From Paracoccaceae bacterium (lineage in GTDB: Bacteria; Pseudomonadota; Alphaproteobacteria; Rhodobacterales; Rhodobacteraceae), in NCBI GenBank assembly GCA_027489355.1, contig JAIXZY010000012.1, positions 62,001 through 126,000 on the forward strand: DNA of 64,000 nt. The letters run 5' to 3'. The translations under genes were made by a program, and so were the position numbers. This document shows, one piece after another, positions 27,818-36,935 of the stretch (positions are counted from its first letter, which is position 1; each line of letters starts with the position of its first letter). The notes below the pieces were generated by a model. It was not told where the DNA came from. It searched no databases and worked only from the letters and a program-made list of their open reading frames with translations.

Positions 27818-29833
27818 TCAGAGCAGCGCCTTGGCCGCCGCGACCGTGGCTTCGGCGGTGATGCCGAACTCCGCGTAAAGCCGCTCCATCGGGGCCGAGG
27901 CGCCGAAGGTGGACATGCCGACGAACCCGGCCTTCGCCTCGCGGCCCCGCTCGCCCAGCAGCCAGCGGTCCCAACCCTGGCGGACACCCGCCTCGATGGC
28001 GACGCGGACGGGGCCGGGCGGCAGGATCCTGCGGCGCCAGGCCTCGTCCTGAGCCGCGAACAGCTCCATCGACGGGACCGAGACGACGCGGGTGCCGATC
28101 CCTTCGGCTTCCAGCGCCGCACGGGCCTTCAGCGCGATCTCCACCTCGGACCCGGTGGCCATCAGGATCACCTGCCGCTTGCCGGTGGCCTCTTCCAGCA
28201 CATAGGCGCCCTTCGACACCATGTTGGCGTTGGTGTGGGTCTTGCGGACGGCCGGCAGGTTCTGGCGGCTCAGCGCCAGCACGGTGGGCCGGGTCTTTTC
28301 GGTCAGCGCGATTTCCCAGGCCTCCGCGACCTCGACCAGGTCGGCCGGACGGATGACCAGCGTGTTGGGCGTCGCCCGGCTGATCGCCAGGTGCTCGACC
28401 GGCTGGTGGGTCGGACCGTCCTCGCCCAGACCGATGGAGTCATGCGTCATCACATAGACCACCGGCACGCCCATCAGCGCCGACAGGCGCATGGACGGCC
28501 GCGCATAGTCGGTGAAGCACATGAACGTGCCGCCATAGGGCCGCACACCGCCGTGCAGCGCCATGCCGTTCATCGCGGCAGCCATCCCATGTTCACGGAT
28601 GCCGTAATAGACGTAGCGGCCCTTGCGCTCCTCGGGCGTGAAGACGCCGAGGTCCGCCGTCTTGGTGTTGTTCGACCCCGTCAGGTCCGCCGACCCCCCG
28701 ATGGTCTCCTGCAACACCGGGTTCACCGCCGCCAGCACCTTTTCCGAGGCCGCGCGGGTGGCAAGCTTCGGCAGGTCCGCGACCGCCTGCTTCTTCACCG
28801 CCCGGATGGCCGAGGTCAGCTTCGCCGGGGCTTCCAGCGCGAAGATCCGCGCGAACTCGGCCTGCTTGGCGGGCGACAGGGCGGCAAGCCGCGCCTCCCA
28901 CTCCGCGCGCGCCTTCGCACCACGGGCACCGAGCGACTCCCACCATTTCTTGATGTCCGCCGGAACCTCGAACGGCCCGCCCTTCCAGCCATAGGCATCC
29001 TTCGCCGCCTGCAGCTGCGCCTTGTCGGTCAGCGCGCCGTGGCCCTTGGACGTGTCCTGCGCCGCGTGGCCGATGGCGATATGCGTCTTGCAGGCGACCA
29101 TCGCCGGGCGGGGGGAGGCCTTGGCCGCCGTCAGCGCCCGGTCGATGTCCGCCGGGTCATGGCCGTCGCATTCGAACACGTCCCAACCGCTCGCCGCGAA
29201 CCGCGCCTTCTGGTCGGTCACGTCCGCGATCGACACCTTGCCGTCGATGGTGATGCCGTTGTTGTCCCAAAGGACGATCAGGCGGCTCAGCTGCTGCTTG
29301 CCCGCAAGGCCGATCGCCTCCTGCGACACGCCCTCCATCAGGCAGCCGTCGCCGGCGATGACCCAGGTGTAATGGTCCTGCACCTTGGCACCCCAGCGGG
29401 CGCGCAGCGACTCTTCGGCCATGGCGAAGCCCACGGCGTTGGAAATCCCCTGACCCAGCGGGCCGGTCGTGGTTTCCACCCCCGCGACATGGCCGTATTC
29501 CGGGTGGCCCGCGGTGATCGCGCCCCACTGGCGGAAGGCCTTGATCTGGTCCAGCGTCATGTCCTCATACCCGGTAAGGTAGAGCAGCGAATAGATCAGC
29601 ATCGACCCGTGGCCCGCCGACAGGATGAAGCGGTCGCGGTCCGGCCAGCGCGGGGCCTTGGGATCGAACTTCAGATGCTTCTCGAACAGCACGGTCGCCA
29701 CGTCGGCCATGCCCATCGGCATCCCCGAATGCCCCGAGTTTGCCGCCGCCACCGCGTCCAGCGTGAGCGCGCGGATCGCGGTCGCCCGCATCCAGTGGTC
29801 GGGGTTGGTCTGGCGGAGGGTCTGGATGTCCAA
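27818..29833 (-). CDS. tkt: Transketolase
   Basis: A 671-residue thiamine-diphosphate enzyme that moves two-carbon units between sugar phosphates in the pentose phosphate pathway and, where present, the Calvin cycle. The N-terminal [21 protein letters not shown] and the ThDP motif [18 protein letters not shown]...LWDNN are visible, together with the pyrimidine-domain [14 protein letters not shown]. Start: the TTG at 29833, followed by [14 protein letters not shown], fits the family N-terminus and has GAAGGAA 7-8 bases before it; an in-frame ATG further upstream lacks homology and one at 29791 would cut into the domain. Stand-alone and not next to gap. Confidence 0.95.
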   Translation of the reverse strand: MDIQTLRQTNPDHWMRATAIRALTLDAVAAANSGHSGMPMGMADVATVLFEKHLKFDPKAPRWPDRDRFILSAGHGSMLIYSLLYLTGYEDMTLDQIKAFRQWGAITAGHPEYGHVAGVETTTGPLGQGISNAVGFAMAEESLRARWGAKVQDHYTWVIAGDGCLMEGVSQEAIGLAGKQQLSRLIVLWDNNGITIDGKVSIADVTDQKARFAASGWDVFECDGHDPADIDRALTAAKASPRPAMVACKTHIAIGHAAQDTSKGHGALTDKAQLQAAKDAYGWKGGPFEVPADIKKWWESLGARGAKARAEWEARLAALSPAKQAEFARIFALEAPAKLTSAIRAVKKQAVADLPKLATRAASEKVLAAVNPVLQETIGGSADLTGSNNTKTADLGVFTPEERKGRYVYYGIREHGMAAAMNGMALHGGVRPYGGTFMCFTDYARPSMRLSALMGVPVVYVMTHDSIGLGEDGPTHQPVEHLAISRATPNTLVIRPADLVEVAEAWEIALTEKTRPTVLALSRQNLPAVRKTHTNANMVSKGAYVLEEATGKRQVILMATGSEVEIALKARAALEAEGIGTRVVSVPSMELFAAQDEAWRRRILPPGPVRVAIEAGVRQGWDRWLLGERGREAKAGFVGMSTFGASAPMERLYAEFGITAEATVAAAKALL

Positions 29834-30042
29834 GGCGGCATTCCTTCGGCTGGATGGGGTTGCGAAGGCCTTAGCGAGCGTAACCGGCAAGATCAAGCTT
29901 GGACCCCAAGGCCTTGGGAAGAAAGGCCGGTCGCCTTTCCCGTCTTTCGCGCTAAGATCGCCGATGACCGGGCCCGGGGCGATTCGGGCCTGTCGGTTTC
30001 ATTGAACGGCGGGCGGCAGGCGCCCGGTGCAAGGGGTGGCGG

Positions 30043-30558
30043 ATGCAGGACATCGTCGAACTGGAAAAGCGGATCACCGCCGCGCTGGAACGGATCGGCA
30101 AGGGGGTCGACCGGCTGACCACCCAGCCGCGCGCCTCTGCCGCCGCAGCCGCCGCACCTCCCTCGGCCCCCAGCGCGGCCTCCGGTGCGGACGCCACGCT
30201 GCGCGCCCAGCTGGAAGAGGAGAAGTCGCTGACCGCCCAGCTTCAGGCCCGCCTCCGCGCTGCCAGCGCGCGCGAGTCCAAGGGCGACCTGCAGGACAAG
30301 GTCGACCGCCTGACGCAGGAGCTGGACGTGAAGGGCCTCGAACTCCAGCGGATGCGCCGGGTGAACGCCTCTTTGCGCGAACAGCTTGAGGCGCTGCGCA
30401 CCGCCGCAGCTGCCGGTACCGCCGATCCGCACCTGATCAACAAGGCGATGGCCACCGAGCTTGAGGCCCTGCGCGCCACCCGCCTGACCGAGATCGCCGA
30501 GATGGACGAAATCCTCGCAGCCCTGGAACCCCACCTGACGGAGGCCGGCAATGCCTGA
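30043..30558 (+). CDS. Coiled-coil protein encoded before zapA
   Basis: A 171-residue protein. Residues 1-25 form a short helix (VELEKRITAALERIGKGVD), then an Ala/Pro linker, then a long coiled coil from about 50 to 125 (LRAQLEEEKSLTAQLQARL, DKVDRLTQELDVKGLELQRM), and a C-terminal helix ending TEIAEMDEILAALEPHL. It overlaps zapA by 8 bases, an arrangement conserved in Rhodobacteraceae. By position and build it may be a division-associated partner of ZapA, functionally comparable to ZapB; this is inference. No enzymatic motif. Confidence 0.75.
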   Translation: MQDIVELEKRITAALERIGKGVDRLTTQPRASAAAAAAPPSAPSAASGADATLRAQLEEEKSLTAQLQARLRAASARESKGDLQDKVDRLTQELDVKGLELQRMRRVNASLREQLEALRTAAAAGTADPHLINKAMATELEALRATRLTEIAEMDEILAALEPHLTEAGNA

Positions 30559-30916
30559 ACTTGAAGTCACCATCGGTGGCCGCCCCTTCCAGGTCTCCTG
30601 CCAGCCGGGTGAAGAGCATTTCCTCCGCGCCGCCGCCGGGATGCTGGATGCCGAAGCGACCCCGATCATCAGCCAGATGGGCCGCCTGCCCGAGGCGAAG
30701 ATGCTGTTGATGGCGGGCCTCATGCTGGCCGACAAGACCGCCGCCGTCGAAGACGAACTGCGCACTCTCCGCGCCCGCATCGCCGAACTCGAGGCCCGCC
30801 CCGTCGCCACCCGCGACGTCGCCGTGATCCCGCCCCAGGTGACCGAGACCCTGGCCGAGATCGCCGCCCGGGCCGAGGCGATGGCCGCCCGCGTCGAAGA
30901 GCAGCTGAAGGCATGA
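30551..30916 (+). CDS. zapA: Cell division protein ZapA
   Basis: A 121-residue FtsZ-associated protein. The N-terminal globular part is PELEVTIGGRPFQVSCQPGEEHFLRAAAGMLDAE (in parts), the usual ZapA beta-hairpin and helix. A coiled-coil dimerisation helix follows (about 55-115), with LPEAKMLLMAGLMLADKTAAVEDEL. ZapA cross-links FtsZ protofilaments at midcell. Starts inside the end of the upstream coiled-coil gene (8-base overlap) and its own stop overlaps the MliC-like gene (ATGA). No 6S RNA gene follows here, unlike in many other proteobacteria. Confidence 0.92.
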   Translation: MPELEVTIGGRPFQVSCQPGEEHFLRAAAGMLDAEATPIISQMGRLPEAKMLLMAGLMLADKTAAVEDELRTLRARIAELEARPVATRDVAVIPPQVTETLAEIAARAEAMAARVEEQLKA

Positions 30917-31227
30917 GAGGACTTCTCGCCCTTGCGCTGATCCCCGCCGCGGCCTCTGCGCAAGAGTTCACGACCGCCCGCTACCTCTGCGACCGCCGTG
31001 TCGAGATCCCGGCGACCTATGTGAACGGCCCCGACCTCAGCCTCGCGGTGATCCACGTCGAGGGGAACCAGATCACGCTTCTGAACGAACCCGCCGCCTC
31101 GGGCGCCCGCTATGGCTGGCCGTCGGACGGCTCGAATTACGTCTGGTGGACCAAGGGCGACGAGGCGACGCTCTACTGGAAATCGCCCGAGGGCGAGGCG
31201 CCGCTCCTGACCTGCAAGACGCAGTAG
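30913..31227 (+). CDS. MliC-like secreted protein (lysozyme inhibitor family)
   Basis: A 104-residue secreted protein with a signal peptide (1-16, cleavage before QEF). The mature domain shows the MliC pattern: YLCDRRVEIPATY, LSLAVIHVEGNQITLL, EPAASGARYGWPSDGSNYVWWTKGDEATLYWK and a C-terminal cysteine (LLTCKTQ) that would bond with the first. MliC proteins inhibit c-type lysozymes or act as envelope beta-barrel modules. No lipobox cysteine, so it should be periplasmic rather than lipid-anchored. The start overlaps the zapA stop by 4 bases. Confidence 0.85.
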   Translation: MRGLLALALIPAAASAQEFTTARYLCDRRVEIPATYVNGPDLSLAVIHVEGNQITLLNEPAASGARYGWPSDGSNYVWWTKGDEATLYWKSPEGEAPLLTCKTQ

Positions 31228-31250
31228 CCCGGTCCTTCATCCGAAATGCA

Positions 31251-31276
31251 AAAGGCCCGCCGATAGCGGGCCTTTT
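31251..31276. terminator. Bidirectional terminator between the MliC-like gene and grxD
   Basis: AAAGGCCCGC and GCGGGCCTTTT flank CGATA. The A- and T-runs make it usable from both strands, fitting its place between two converging operons. Confidence 0.85.
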
Positions 31277-31294
31277 CCAATTCGTCCGCCCGGA

Positions 31295-31654
31295 TCAGGC
31301 GTTCGCTTCCCGGATCTTGTCCGCCGCCGCCTTGTCGAAGGCCACGCCCTTCGATTCCAGCAGCTGGTCGAGCTCCCCCGAAAGCGTCATCTCGGTGACG
31401 ATGTCGCAGCCGCCGACGAACTCGCCCTTCACGTAAAGCTGCGGAATCGTCGGCCAGTCGGAGAAATCCTTGATCCCCTGCCGGATCTCCGGGTCGGCCA
31501 GCACGTTCACGTCCTGGAACTCCACCCCCATGAAGTTCAGCACCCCCGCCACGCGGGACGAGAACCCGCATTGCGGCATCATCTTGGTGCCCTTCATGAA
31601 CAGCACCACATCGTTCTTTTCGATCGTGTCCTTGATCGTGTCCGCAGCGCTCAT
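31295..31654 (-). CDS. grxD: Monothiol glutaredoxin, CGFS type
   Basis: A 119-residue monothiol glutaredoxin (Grx4/GrxD). The active site CGFS is at residues 29-32 in [12 protein letters not shown], and glutathione-binding [19 protein letters not shown] follows. Grx4-type proteins bind a [2Fe-2S] cluster with glutathione and pass it on, usually together with BolA. bolA is encoded 300 bases upstream in the same operon, with one small membrane-protein gene between. Start overlap of 4 bases (ATGA) with that gene indicates translational coupling. Confidence 0.95.
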   Translation of the reverse strand: MSAADTIKDTIEKNDVVLFMKGTKMMPQCGFSSRVAGVLNFMGVEFQDVNVLADPEIRQGIKDFSDWPTIPQLYVKGEFVGGCDIVTEMTLSGELDQLLESKGVAFDKAAADKIREANA

Positions 31655-31938
31655 CGCCTGATCTCCTGTTCGTCCTCGTCCGCGCCTTGATAGCTGGCCG
31701 AACTGCGTTGCGCCAGATAGGCCGCCATGCGGCGCTCCGCCTCACGCGTTGCGGCACGGCGCTTCTCGAACTCCTCGTCCACCGGCTCGGACGCGCCGCT
31801 TTTGCGGCGGCGGCGGTTCTTCAGGATCGTCACCAGCCCCACCAGCGGCAAAAGCGCCGAGATCACACCATAGCCCGCACCGGTCGCCATCACGTCGCCT
31901 TTCGCTTTGCCGTCCGGGCCAGAGATAAGGATCGCCAT
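31651..31938 (-). CDS. Small single-span membrane protein between bolA and grxD
   Basis: A 95-residue protein. One membrane segment at about residues 18-40 ([20 protein letters not shown]) is followed by a basic NRRRRKS stop-transfer signal and a charged, helical cytoplasmic tail ([24 protein letters not shown]). The ATG at 31938 is preferred; an in-frame TTG four codons earlier is possible. It lies between bolA and grxD and overlaps the latter by 4 bases. No known domain recognised; a link to Fe-S delivery is only suggested by place. Confidence 0.7.
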   Translation of the reverse strand: MAILISGPDGKAKGDVMATGAGYGVISALLPLVGLVTILKNRRRRKSGASEPVDEEFEKRRAATREAERRMAAYLAQRSSASYQGADEDEQEIRR

Positions 31939-31967
31939 CCCGACCCACAAGACACAGTCCGGTGTGG

Positions 31968-32204
31968 TCAGTCCGGCGCCTTCGTGGTCAGCGCAAGCGC
32001 ATGCAGCGCACCGTTCGGGCCGTCCATCCGACCTTTCAGCGCCGCGTAGACCGCCCGCTGCTGCTGGACGCGATTCATGCCGCGGAAGCTTTCGTCGATC
32101 ACCTCGGCCGCGAAATGCGCACCGTCATCCCCCTGCACGCTGATCTTCGCGTTCGGGAAGCTTTCCCGGATCAGGGCTTCGATGTCGCGGGCTTCGATGG
32201 GCAT
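31968..32204 (-). CDS. BolA family protein
   Basis: A 78-residue BolA-like protein with the class fold visible as IEALIRESFPNAKISVQGDDGAHFAAEVIDESFRGMNRVQQQRAVYAAL (in parts) and the invariant C-terminal HALALTTKAP histidine. The GDDGAHF loop without cysteine resembles BolA2/IbaG rather than BolA1. With monothiol glutaredoxin it forms [2Fe-2S]-bridged heterodimers that sense or hand on iron-sulfur clusters; grxD is in the same operon. AAGGAG ribosome site precedes the ATG. Confidence 0.92.
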   Translation of the reverse strand: MPIEARDIEALIRESFPNAKISVQGDDGAHFAAEVIDESFRGMNRVQQQRAVYAALKGRMDGPNGALHALALTTKAPD

Positions 32205-32231
32205 TCCGTGGTCTCCTTCTGTGAGGTCAAC

Positions 32232-32735
32232 CTAGGCCCCCGCCGGTAGCGGTTCAAGAGCTTCCCAGTCCGACCGCAGCATCCCGAACAGCATCAGGTC
32301 CACGCAGCGCCCAAGCGCCGGACGGAACCAGTGTTGACGCAGCCGCCCCTCCAGTGCGAACCCGGCCCGCTCATAGGTCCGCAGCGCCCGCGGGTTTTCG
32401 GACGAGGCATCCAGCCACAGCCGCGCGGCGCCCAGCGTGCCGAATGCGTGGTCCACCAGCACACGCAGGAAGCTTTGCCCCTGGCCGCCGCCCGCCGTGG
32501 CCAGCGCCAGACGGCGCAGCTCCACCCGACCGGACGGCTCGCCCAACTCGCAGAACAGCGCAAAGCCCGCAGGCTTGCCGTCCGGCTCCCAGATCAGCAG
32601 GCGGGCCGAGGCATCGGCCAGATAGCCCGCCAGCGCCGCGTCGCATTCGTCGGTGATGAAGGGCGCATAGTCAGGGCGGCGGGCGAGCTCATGGATGAAC
32701 CCGAAGTCCGCCGCCGTTGCGGGGCGCAGCATCAC
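32232..32735 (-). CDS. GNAT family N-acetyltransferase
   Basis: A 167-residue acetyltransferase of the RimJ/RimL-like GNAT group. The acetyl-CoA-binding signature is [23 protein letters not shown] (in parts; the R/QxxGxG/A motif is altered to GGGQGQS) and the C-terminal [26 protein letters not shown] is typical. Substrate unknown. It overlaps purL by 4 bases (ATGA) and continues the purL transcript towards bolA. Confidence 0.87.
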   Translation of the reverse strand: MMLRPATAADFGFIHELARRPDYAPFITDECDAALAGYLADASARLLIWEPDGKPAGFALFCELGEPSGRVELRRLALATAGGGQGQSFLRVLVDHAFGTLGAARLWLDASSENPRALRTYERAGFALEGRLRQHWFRPALGRCVDLMLFGMLRSDWEALEPLPAGA

Positions 32736-34885
32736 ACGCCGACTGTCGCCGCAAAGGCGGTGCGGTAAAGTTGCGACAACTCGGCCAGGGGGGCGCTCTC
32801 GGTGCCGAAGGTCACCTTGTCACCGCCGAACTTGCCGACCTGGGCCACCTTGACCCCGCCCGCCGCCGCCATGAAGGCCGTCAGGTCGTCGGCCCGGATC
32901 GCCACGACATAGCGCGCCTGATCCTCGCCGAAAAGCTGGCCGATGTCGCCGGATTTCAGCGTCAGACCGATCCCTGCGCCTTCCGCCATGCGGAAAGCCG
33001 CCAGCGCCAGCCCGCCGTCGCCCAGATCCCGCGCCGCGCGGATGCGCTTGCGGTTGGCAAGCAGCGCCTTTGCCGCGTTCTGTTCGTCGACCAGGTCGAC
33101 GGGAGGAGGGTCCCCGGCCTCGATCCCGAAGGCCTCGGCCAGAAGCGCCGACTGGCCCAGATGCCCGCGCGTCTCGCCGATGACGACGACGATGTCGCCA
33201 TCCGCCGGCTTGCCAGCGATCAGCTCATCCGCCTTCATGATCCCGACCGCCCCGATGGTCGGCGTCGGCAGGATGCCCGAGCCGTCGGTCTCGTTGTAAA
33301 GGCTGACGTTGCCCGACACGATCGGCATGTCCAGCGCCTTGACCGCGGCCCCGATGCCTTCCAGCGCGCCGACGAACTGGCCCATGATCTCGGGTTTTTC
33401 CGGGTTGCCGAAGTTCAGGTTGTCGGTCGTCGCCAGCGGCCGCGCGCCCACGGCGACAAGGTTCCGGTACGCTTCCGCCACCGCCTGCTTGCCGCCCTCG
33501 AATGGGTTGGCCTTCACATAGCGCGGCGTCACGTTCGAGGTGAAGGCCAAGAGCTTGCCCGTGCCATGCACCCGCACCACGCCCGCGCCGACGCCGGGGG
33601 GAACCACCGTGTCCGCGCCGACCTGGCTGTCGTATTGTTCGTAGACCCAGCCCTTGTGCGCATAGGAGGGCGCGCCGATAAGCGTCTTCAGCGCCGCGAT
33701 GGGCGTGATCGCCGGGATTTCAGGCAGCGGCGCCGGGGCAGGCGAGGCAACCCAGGGCCGGTCATATTCCGGCGCGCTGGACGAGAGCTTCGACAGCGGG
33801 ATATCCGCCTTCACCTCATTCCCGTGCAGGATCAGGAAGCGGTCCTCCGGGATCGTCTCGCCCACGATGGCGAAGTCCAGGTCCCATTTCTCGAAGATCG
33901 CCCGCGCCTCGGCCTCTTTCTCGGGCTTCAGCACCATGAGCATCCGCTCCTGGGACTCGGACAGCATCATCTCGTAGGCCGTCATCCCAGTCTCGCGCTG
34001 GGGCACGTCGTCGAGCTGTAGCTTGATCCCGAGGCCGCCCTTGTCCCCCATCTCGACCGCGCTGCAAGTCAACCCCGCCGCACCCATGTCCTGAATGGAA
34101 ATGACGGCGCCCGAGGCCATCAGCTCCAGGCAGGCCTCCAAGAGCCGCTTCTCGGTGAAGGGATCGCCCACCTGCACCGTCGGGCGCTTCTCCTCGATGG
34201 TGTCGTCAAACTCGGCCGAGGCCATCGTCGCCCCGCCGACGCCATCCCGGCCCGTCTTCGCCCCCAGATAGACCACCGGCATCCCCACGCCCGAGGCGGC
34301 CGAGTAGAAGATCTTGTCCGTATCCGCCAAGCCCGCCGCAAAGGCGTTCACCAGGCAGTTGCCGTTGTAGCTGCGGTGGAACCGCACCTCGCCGCCGACC
34401 GTCGGCACGCCGAACGCGTTGCCATAGGACCCCACGCCCTCCACCACGCCCTTCACCAGATGCGCGGTCTTGGGGTGCGAGGGCAGGCCGAAGGACAGCG
34501 CATTCATCGCCGCAATCGGCCGCGCGCCCATGGTGAACACATCCCGCAGGATGCCGCCCACGCCGGTCGCCGCGCCCTGGTGGGGCTCGATGTAGGACGG
34601 GTGGTTGTGGCTCTCCATCTTGAAGATCACCGCCTGCCCGTCGCCGATGTCCACGACACCCGCATTCTCACCCGGCCCGCAGATCACCTGAGGCCCTGTG
34701 GTCGGCAGCTTCTTCAGATGGATCTTCGACGACTTGTAGGAACAATGCTCGTTCCACATCGCCGAGAAGATGCCCAGCTCGGTGAACGTCGGCTCCCGCC
34801 CCATGATCCCCAGCAGGCGCTCCCATTCATCGGGCTTGATCCCGTGGCTGGCGACCAGTTCCGGCGTGATGGCGGGTTCTTGCAT
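32732..34885 (-). CDS. purL: Phosphoribosylformylglycinamidine synthase subunit PurL
   Basis: A 717-residue small-type PurL that makes formylglycinamidine ribonucleotide with PurS and PurQ in purine synthesis. Visible are [39 protein letters not shown] and the second half nucleotide site [17 protein letters not shown]. It lacks the glutaminase domain of the long form, so separate PurQ and PurS are required; neither gene is in this window. The ATG at 34885 ([15 protein letters not shown]) has an AGAGGGG ribosome site; the frame continues upstream without homology. It heads the purL-GNAT-bolA-grxD operon. Confidence 0.96.
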   Translation of the reverse strand: MQEPAITPELVASHGIKPDEWERLLGIMGREPTFTELGIFSAMWNEHCSYKSSKIHLKKLPTTGPQVICGPGENAGVVDIGDGQAVIFKMESHNHPSYIEPHQGAATGVGGILRDVFTMGARPIAAMNALSFGLPSHPKTAHLVKGVVEGVGSYGNAFGVPTVGGEVRFHRSYNGNCLVNAFAAGLADTDKIFYSAASGVGMPVVYLGAKTGRDGVGGATMASAEFDDTIEEKRPTVQVGDPFTEKRLLEACLELMASGAVISIQDMGAAGLTCSAVEMGDKGGLGIKLQLDDVPQRETGMTAYEMMLSESQERMLMVLKPEKEAEARAIFEKWDLDFAIVGETIPEDRFLILHGNEVKADIPLSKLSSSAPEYDRPWVASPAPAPLPEIPAITPIAALKTLIGAPSYAHKGWVYEQYDSQVGADTVVPPGVGAGVVRVHGTGKLLAFTSNVTPRYVKANPFEGGKQAVAEAYRNLVAVGARPLATTDNLNFGNPEKPEIMGQFVGALEGIGAAVKALDMPIVSGNVSLYNETDGSGILPTPTIGAVGIMKADELIAGKPADGDIVVVIGETRGHLGQSALLAEAFGIEAGDPPPVDLVDEQNAAKALLANRKRIRAARDLGDGGLALAAFRMAEGAGIGLTLKSGDIGQLFGEDQARYVVAIRADDLTAFMAAAGGVKVAQVGKFGGDKVTFGTESAPLAELSQLYRTAFAATVGV

Positions 34886-34965
34886 GGCATCCCCTCTGGC
34901 AGGTTTGCGCGCCTCATACGGGAAAGGCACGGGAAGGGCAAACCACCGCACCCCGCGCGGCCGCA

Positions 34966-35022
34966 ATTTTTCGCAGAAAAATCGTGGCCCCGCGATTGTG
35001 GCCCCGTGATCGTCGCCCCATG
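34966..35022. repeat. Inverted repeat and three degenerate 14-base tandem repeats
   Basis: ATTTTTC-GCA-GAAAAAT (34966-34982) runs into three copies of a 14-base unit: ATCGTGGCCCCGCG, ATTGTGGCCCCGTG and ATCGTCGCCCCATG (34981-35022). They lie in the 278-base divergent interval between purL and the secreted-protein gene. Too short and too few for a CRISPR; function unknown. Confidence 0.7.
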
Positions 35023-35163
35023 CCGGTCCGACAAAAACCGCTGCCCCCCTCTGGCAGTCCTTCGCCGACAAAGGACCCGGGCCGCGCCGGCTGGAACATC
35101 CTTCTGGCTGACCGGTTGACCCGCGTCTGCCGAGAAATCGGCTTCACACAGGAGTAGTCAAGG

Positions 35164-35598
35164 ATGTTCAAAATCAAATCCCTTCTGGCCGCCACCTCGC
35201 TTGCCGCCGTCCTCGCGGCGCCCGCGCTTTCGCTTGATCTTGGCGCCGACGTGATGATCGGCGCCACGCCCGAGGACATGACCACCGTCAAGGCGGTCGA
35301 AGGCTCGGCCTTCGTCGGCAACGAGGTCCGCACCAAGGACCAGATCGTCATCGGTCAGGTGGAAAGCGTCTACGAGGGCAGCGACGGCTCGCCCGTCGCG
35401 GTCGTGACCCTGAACAGCGACTTCGGCGCCAAGTCCAGCGTCAAGTCCTTCACCGTGCCGCTGGGCAGCGACATGACCTCGGACGGCGCGCTGACGCTGG
35501 GCTGGACCGAGACCGACCTCATCGCCGCCATCTCGGCCAATATCGACCCCACGGGTCCGGCCACCGACGACTCCTCTGACACGGGCAGCGGCGGCTGA
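35164..35598 (+). CDS. Secreted protein with PRC-barrel-like domain
   Basis: A 144-residue exported protein: signal peptide at 1-22 (LLAATSLAAVLAAPALS), then VEGSAFVGNEVRTKDQIVIGQVESVYEG and VAVVTLNSDFGAKSSVKSFTVPL, which read like the strand pattern of a PRC-barrel, and a low-complexity Asp/Ser/Gly tail. PRC-barrels in secreted alphaproteobacterial proteins have no fixed function. An AGGAG site precedes the ATG and a TTGACC -35-like hexamer lies about 45 bases upstream. A strong terminator follows. Confidence 0.75.
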   Translation: MFKIKSLLAATSLAAVLAAPALSLDLGADVMIGATPEDMTTVKAVEGSAFVGNEVRTKDQIVIGQVESVYEGSDGSPVAVVTLNSDFGAKSSVKSFTVPLGSDMTSDGALTLGWTETDLIAAISANIDPTGPATDDSSDTGSGG

Positions 35599-35619
35599 CG
35601 GTCCCTCCCGGAACCTCGC

Positions 35620-35651
35620 GGGCCTGGCAGGAAACTGCCGGGCCCTTTTTT
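35620..35651 (+). terminator. Intrinsic terminator of the secreted-protein gene
   Basis: GGGCCTGGCAG and CTGCCGGGCCC (11 pairs including one G-T) flank a GAAA tetraloop and are followed by TTTTTT. A textbook intrinsic terminator. Confidence 0.93.
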
Positions 35652-35664
35652 CTGGCAGCCGGCC

Positions 35665-35743
35665 AAAAAAAAGGCCGAGCTTCCGCTCGGCCAAGTCCAA
35701 CAGGGAGGTACGAAGGGACGAGAGCACGCTCATCGTCGCTTCG
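35665..35743 (-). ncRNA. Candidate ~79-nt small RNA with CCUCCC anti-SD-like motif
   Basis: On the minus strand a well-spaced promoter (-35 TTGTTT, -10 TATCTG) is followed by about 79 bases that end in a perfect intrinsic terminator (GGCCGAGC-GGAA-GCTCGGCC then eight T). Between them is a 5' hairpin (ACGCTC/GAGCGT) and a single-stranded stretch with CCTTCGTACCTCCCTG, complementary to ribosome-binding sites. The start is inferred from the promoter. A short reading frame beginning MSVLSSLRTSLLDLAER crosses the RNA but runs through the terminator stem, so a non-coding reading is favoured. It could also be an attenuated 3' leader from the LysR transcript. Confidence 0.6.
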
Positions 35744-35749
35744 AGCGTT

Positions 35750-35778
35750 CAGATAGTGCCACCCGCTTGCGCAAACAA
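35750..35778 (-). promoter_or_regulatory. Promoter of the candidate small RNA
   Basis: TTGTTT (35773-35778) and TATCTG (35750-35755) with exactly 17 bases between, on the minus strand, downstream of the LysR stop. Matches sigma70-type spacing. Confidence 0.55.
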
Positions 35779-35835
35779 GTCTGGAATGCCCGACGTTTAG
35801 GCATTGCCGCTATGCACATGCTGCATGGCAGCAAT

Positions 35836-36741
35836 TCAGGCAGCAGCGTCCTCGGCCTGGCGACGACGGAAGGAAATGATTTCCTCGGTCACGAAGTCCC
35901 GGAAGGCCGCCACGCGCTTCGAATGGCGCAGCTCCTCGGGGTAGGCCAGGAATACCGGCACCTCGGCGCTTTCGATCTCGGGCAGCACGCGGACGAGGTT
36001 CGGGAAGTCTTCGGTCAGATAGTCCGGCAGCACCCCGATCCCCAGGTGGTTCAGGACCGCCTGCAACACCCCGAAATAATTGTTCACCGTCAGGGTCGAG
36101 GGGATGTCATGCGTCATCAGCTCGGCCACCAGCAGCGCCCCCGCCGCCACCTGCGCGGTCCCCGCATGCTGGCTGATCAGCCGGTGACTGCTGAAGTCGT
36201 CCATCGACAGGGGCGTGCCATGTGCCGCCAGATACTCCGGCGTCGCGAACATCTGCATCTTGATCTGCATCAGCCGCTTGCGGATCAGGTCGGCCTGGCT
36301 CGGCTCCTTCATCCGGATCGCCACGTCCGCCTCGCGCATCGGCAGGTCAAGGACGCGCTCTTCCAGCATCAGGTCGATCTTCAGCGCCGGATACTTCTCG
36401 TAAAGCCGCGCCAGCCGTGGGGCCAGCCACAGCGTCCCGAAGCCCGTCGTCGTCGTCACCCGCAGCTCGCCAAAGACCTCGTCCTCGCTGTCGCGGATGC
36501 GCGCCGCCGTCGCATCCAGCCGCCGCACCATCTGCGTCGTCGCGTCGAACAGAAGTTCCCCCTGTTCCGTCAGGATCAGCCCCCGCGCATGGCGGTGGAA
36601 CAGCGTCACCGACAGGCTCTCCTCCAGTGCCCGGATCTGCCGGCTGACCGCCGATTGCGACAGGTGCAGCACGTCGCCCGCATGGGTCAGGCTGCCCTTC
36701 TCCGCAACCGCGTGAAAGATCCTCAGCTTGTCCCAGTCCAT
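35836..36741 (-). CDS. LysR-type transcriptional regulator
   Basis: A 301-residue LysR regulator. The DNA-binding helix-turn-helix is DKLRIFHAVAEKGSLTHAGDVLHLSQSAVSRQIRALEE (in parts), followed by the effector-binding domain from about residue 92 (VTTTTGFGTLWLAPRLARL). The effector pocket is unassigned. The conserved alphaproteobacterial position next to murI and upstream of a small RNA is notable. It reads away from murI, with an interval of about 195 bases that holds alternative hairpins. Target genes unknown. Confidence 0.9.
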   Translation of the reverse strand: MDWDKLRIFHAVAEKGSLTHAGDVLHLSQSAVSRQIRALEESLSVTLFHRHARGLILTEQGELLFDATTQMVRRLDATAARIRDSEDEVFGELRVTTTTGFGTLWLAPRLARLYEKYPALKIDLMLEERVLDLPMREADVAIRMKEPSQADLIRKRLMQIKMQMFATPEYLAAHGTPLSMDDFSSHRLISQHAGTAQVAAGALLVAELMTHDIPSTLTVNNYFGVLQAVLNHLGIGVLPDYLTEDFPNLVRVLPEIESAEVPVFLAYPEELRHSKRVAAFRDFVTEEIISFRRRQAEDAAA

Positions 36742-36815
36742 CTGTCACCCTCTTTCAAACCCGTCGCAGCTTAGCACGAGCCATGCTTCTGGGGAAAACC
36801 TGTTCTGATGTAAAT

Positions 36816-36854
36816 GCCGTGACGCGGGGAAAAACCGCGTCCCTCCGTCACGGC
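36816..36854. other. Overlapping alternative hairpins upstream of murI
   Basis: GCCGTGACG (36816-36824) can pair with CGTCACGGC (36846-36854), while the overlapping GACGCGG (36821-36827) can pair with CCGCGTC (36835-36841). The two stems share GACG; they can nest only partly, so they compete. Located about 80 bases before murI. May be an operator, attenuator or chance. Confidence 0.4.
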
Positions 36855-36935
36855 CCTTCCGAAAAGGCGCGGGGCTGCCTATGATGCGGCGCAAAACCGG
36901 GCAGGATGACCCGCGGGCAGGCGAAAGGGCAAATC

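Noticed and set aside
30913-31294. Search for 6S RNA after zapA
   Set aside because: zapA overlaps the MliC-like gene and the following space is only a terminator; there is no room for a ~180-base RNA.
34981-35022. Short tandem repeats considered as a CRISPR
   Set aside because: Repeats are contiguous 14-mers without spacers and no cas gene is nearby.
35164-35733. Protein MSVLSSLRTSLLDLAER... on the minus strand across the small RNA
   Set aside because: The frame runs through the terminator stem and T-run into antisense of the secreted-protein gene and has no good ribosome site.
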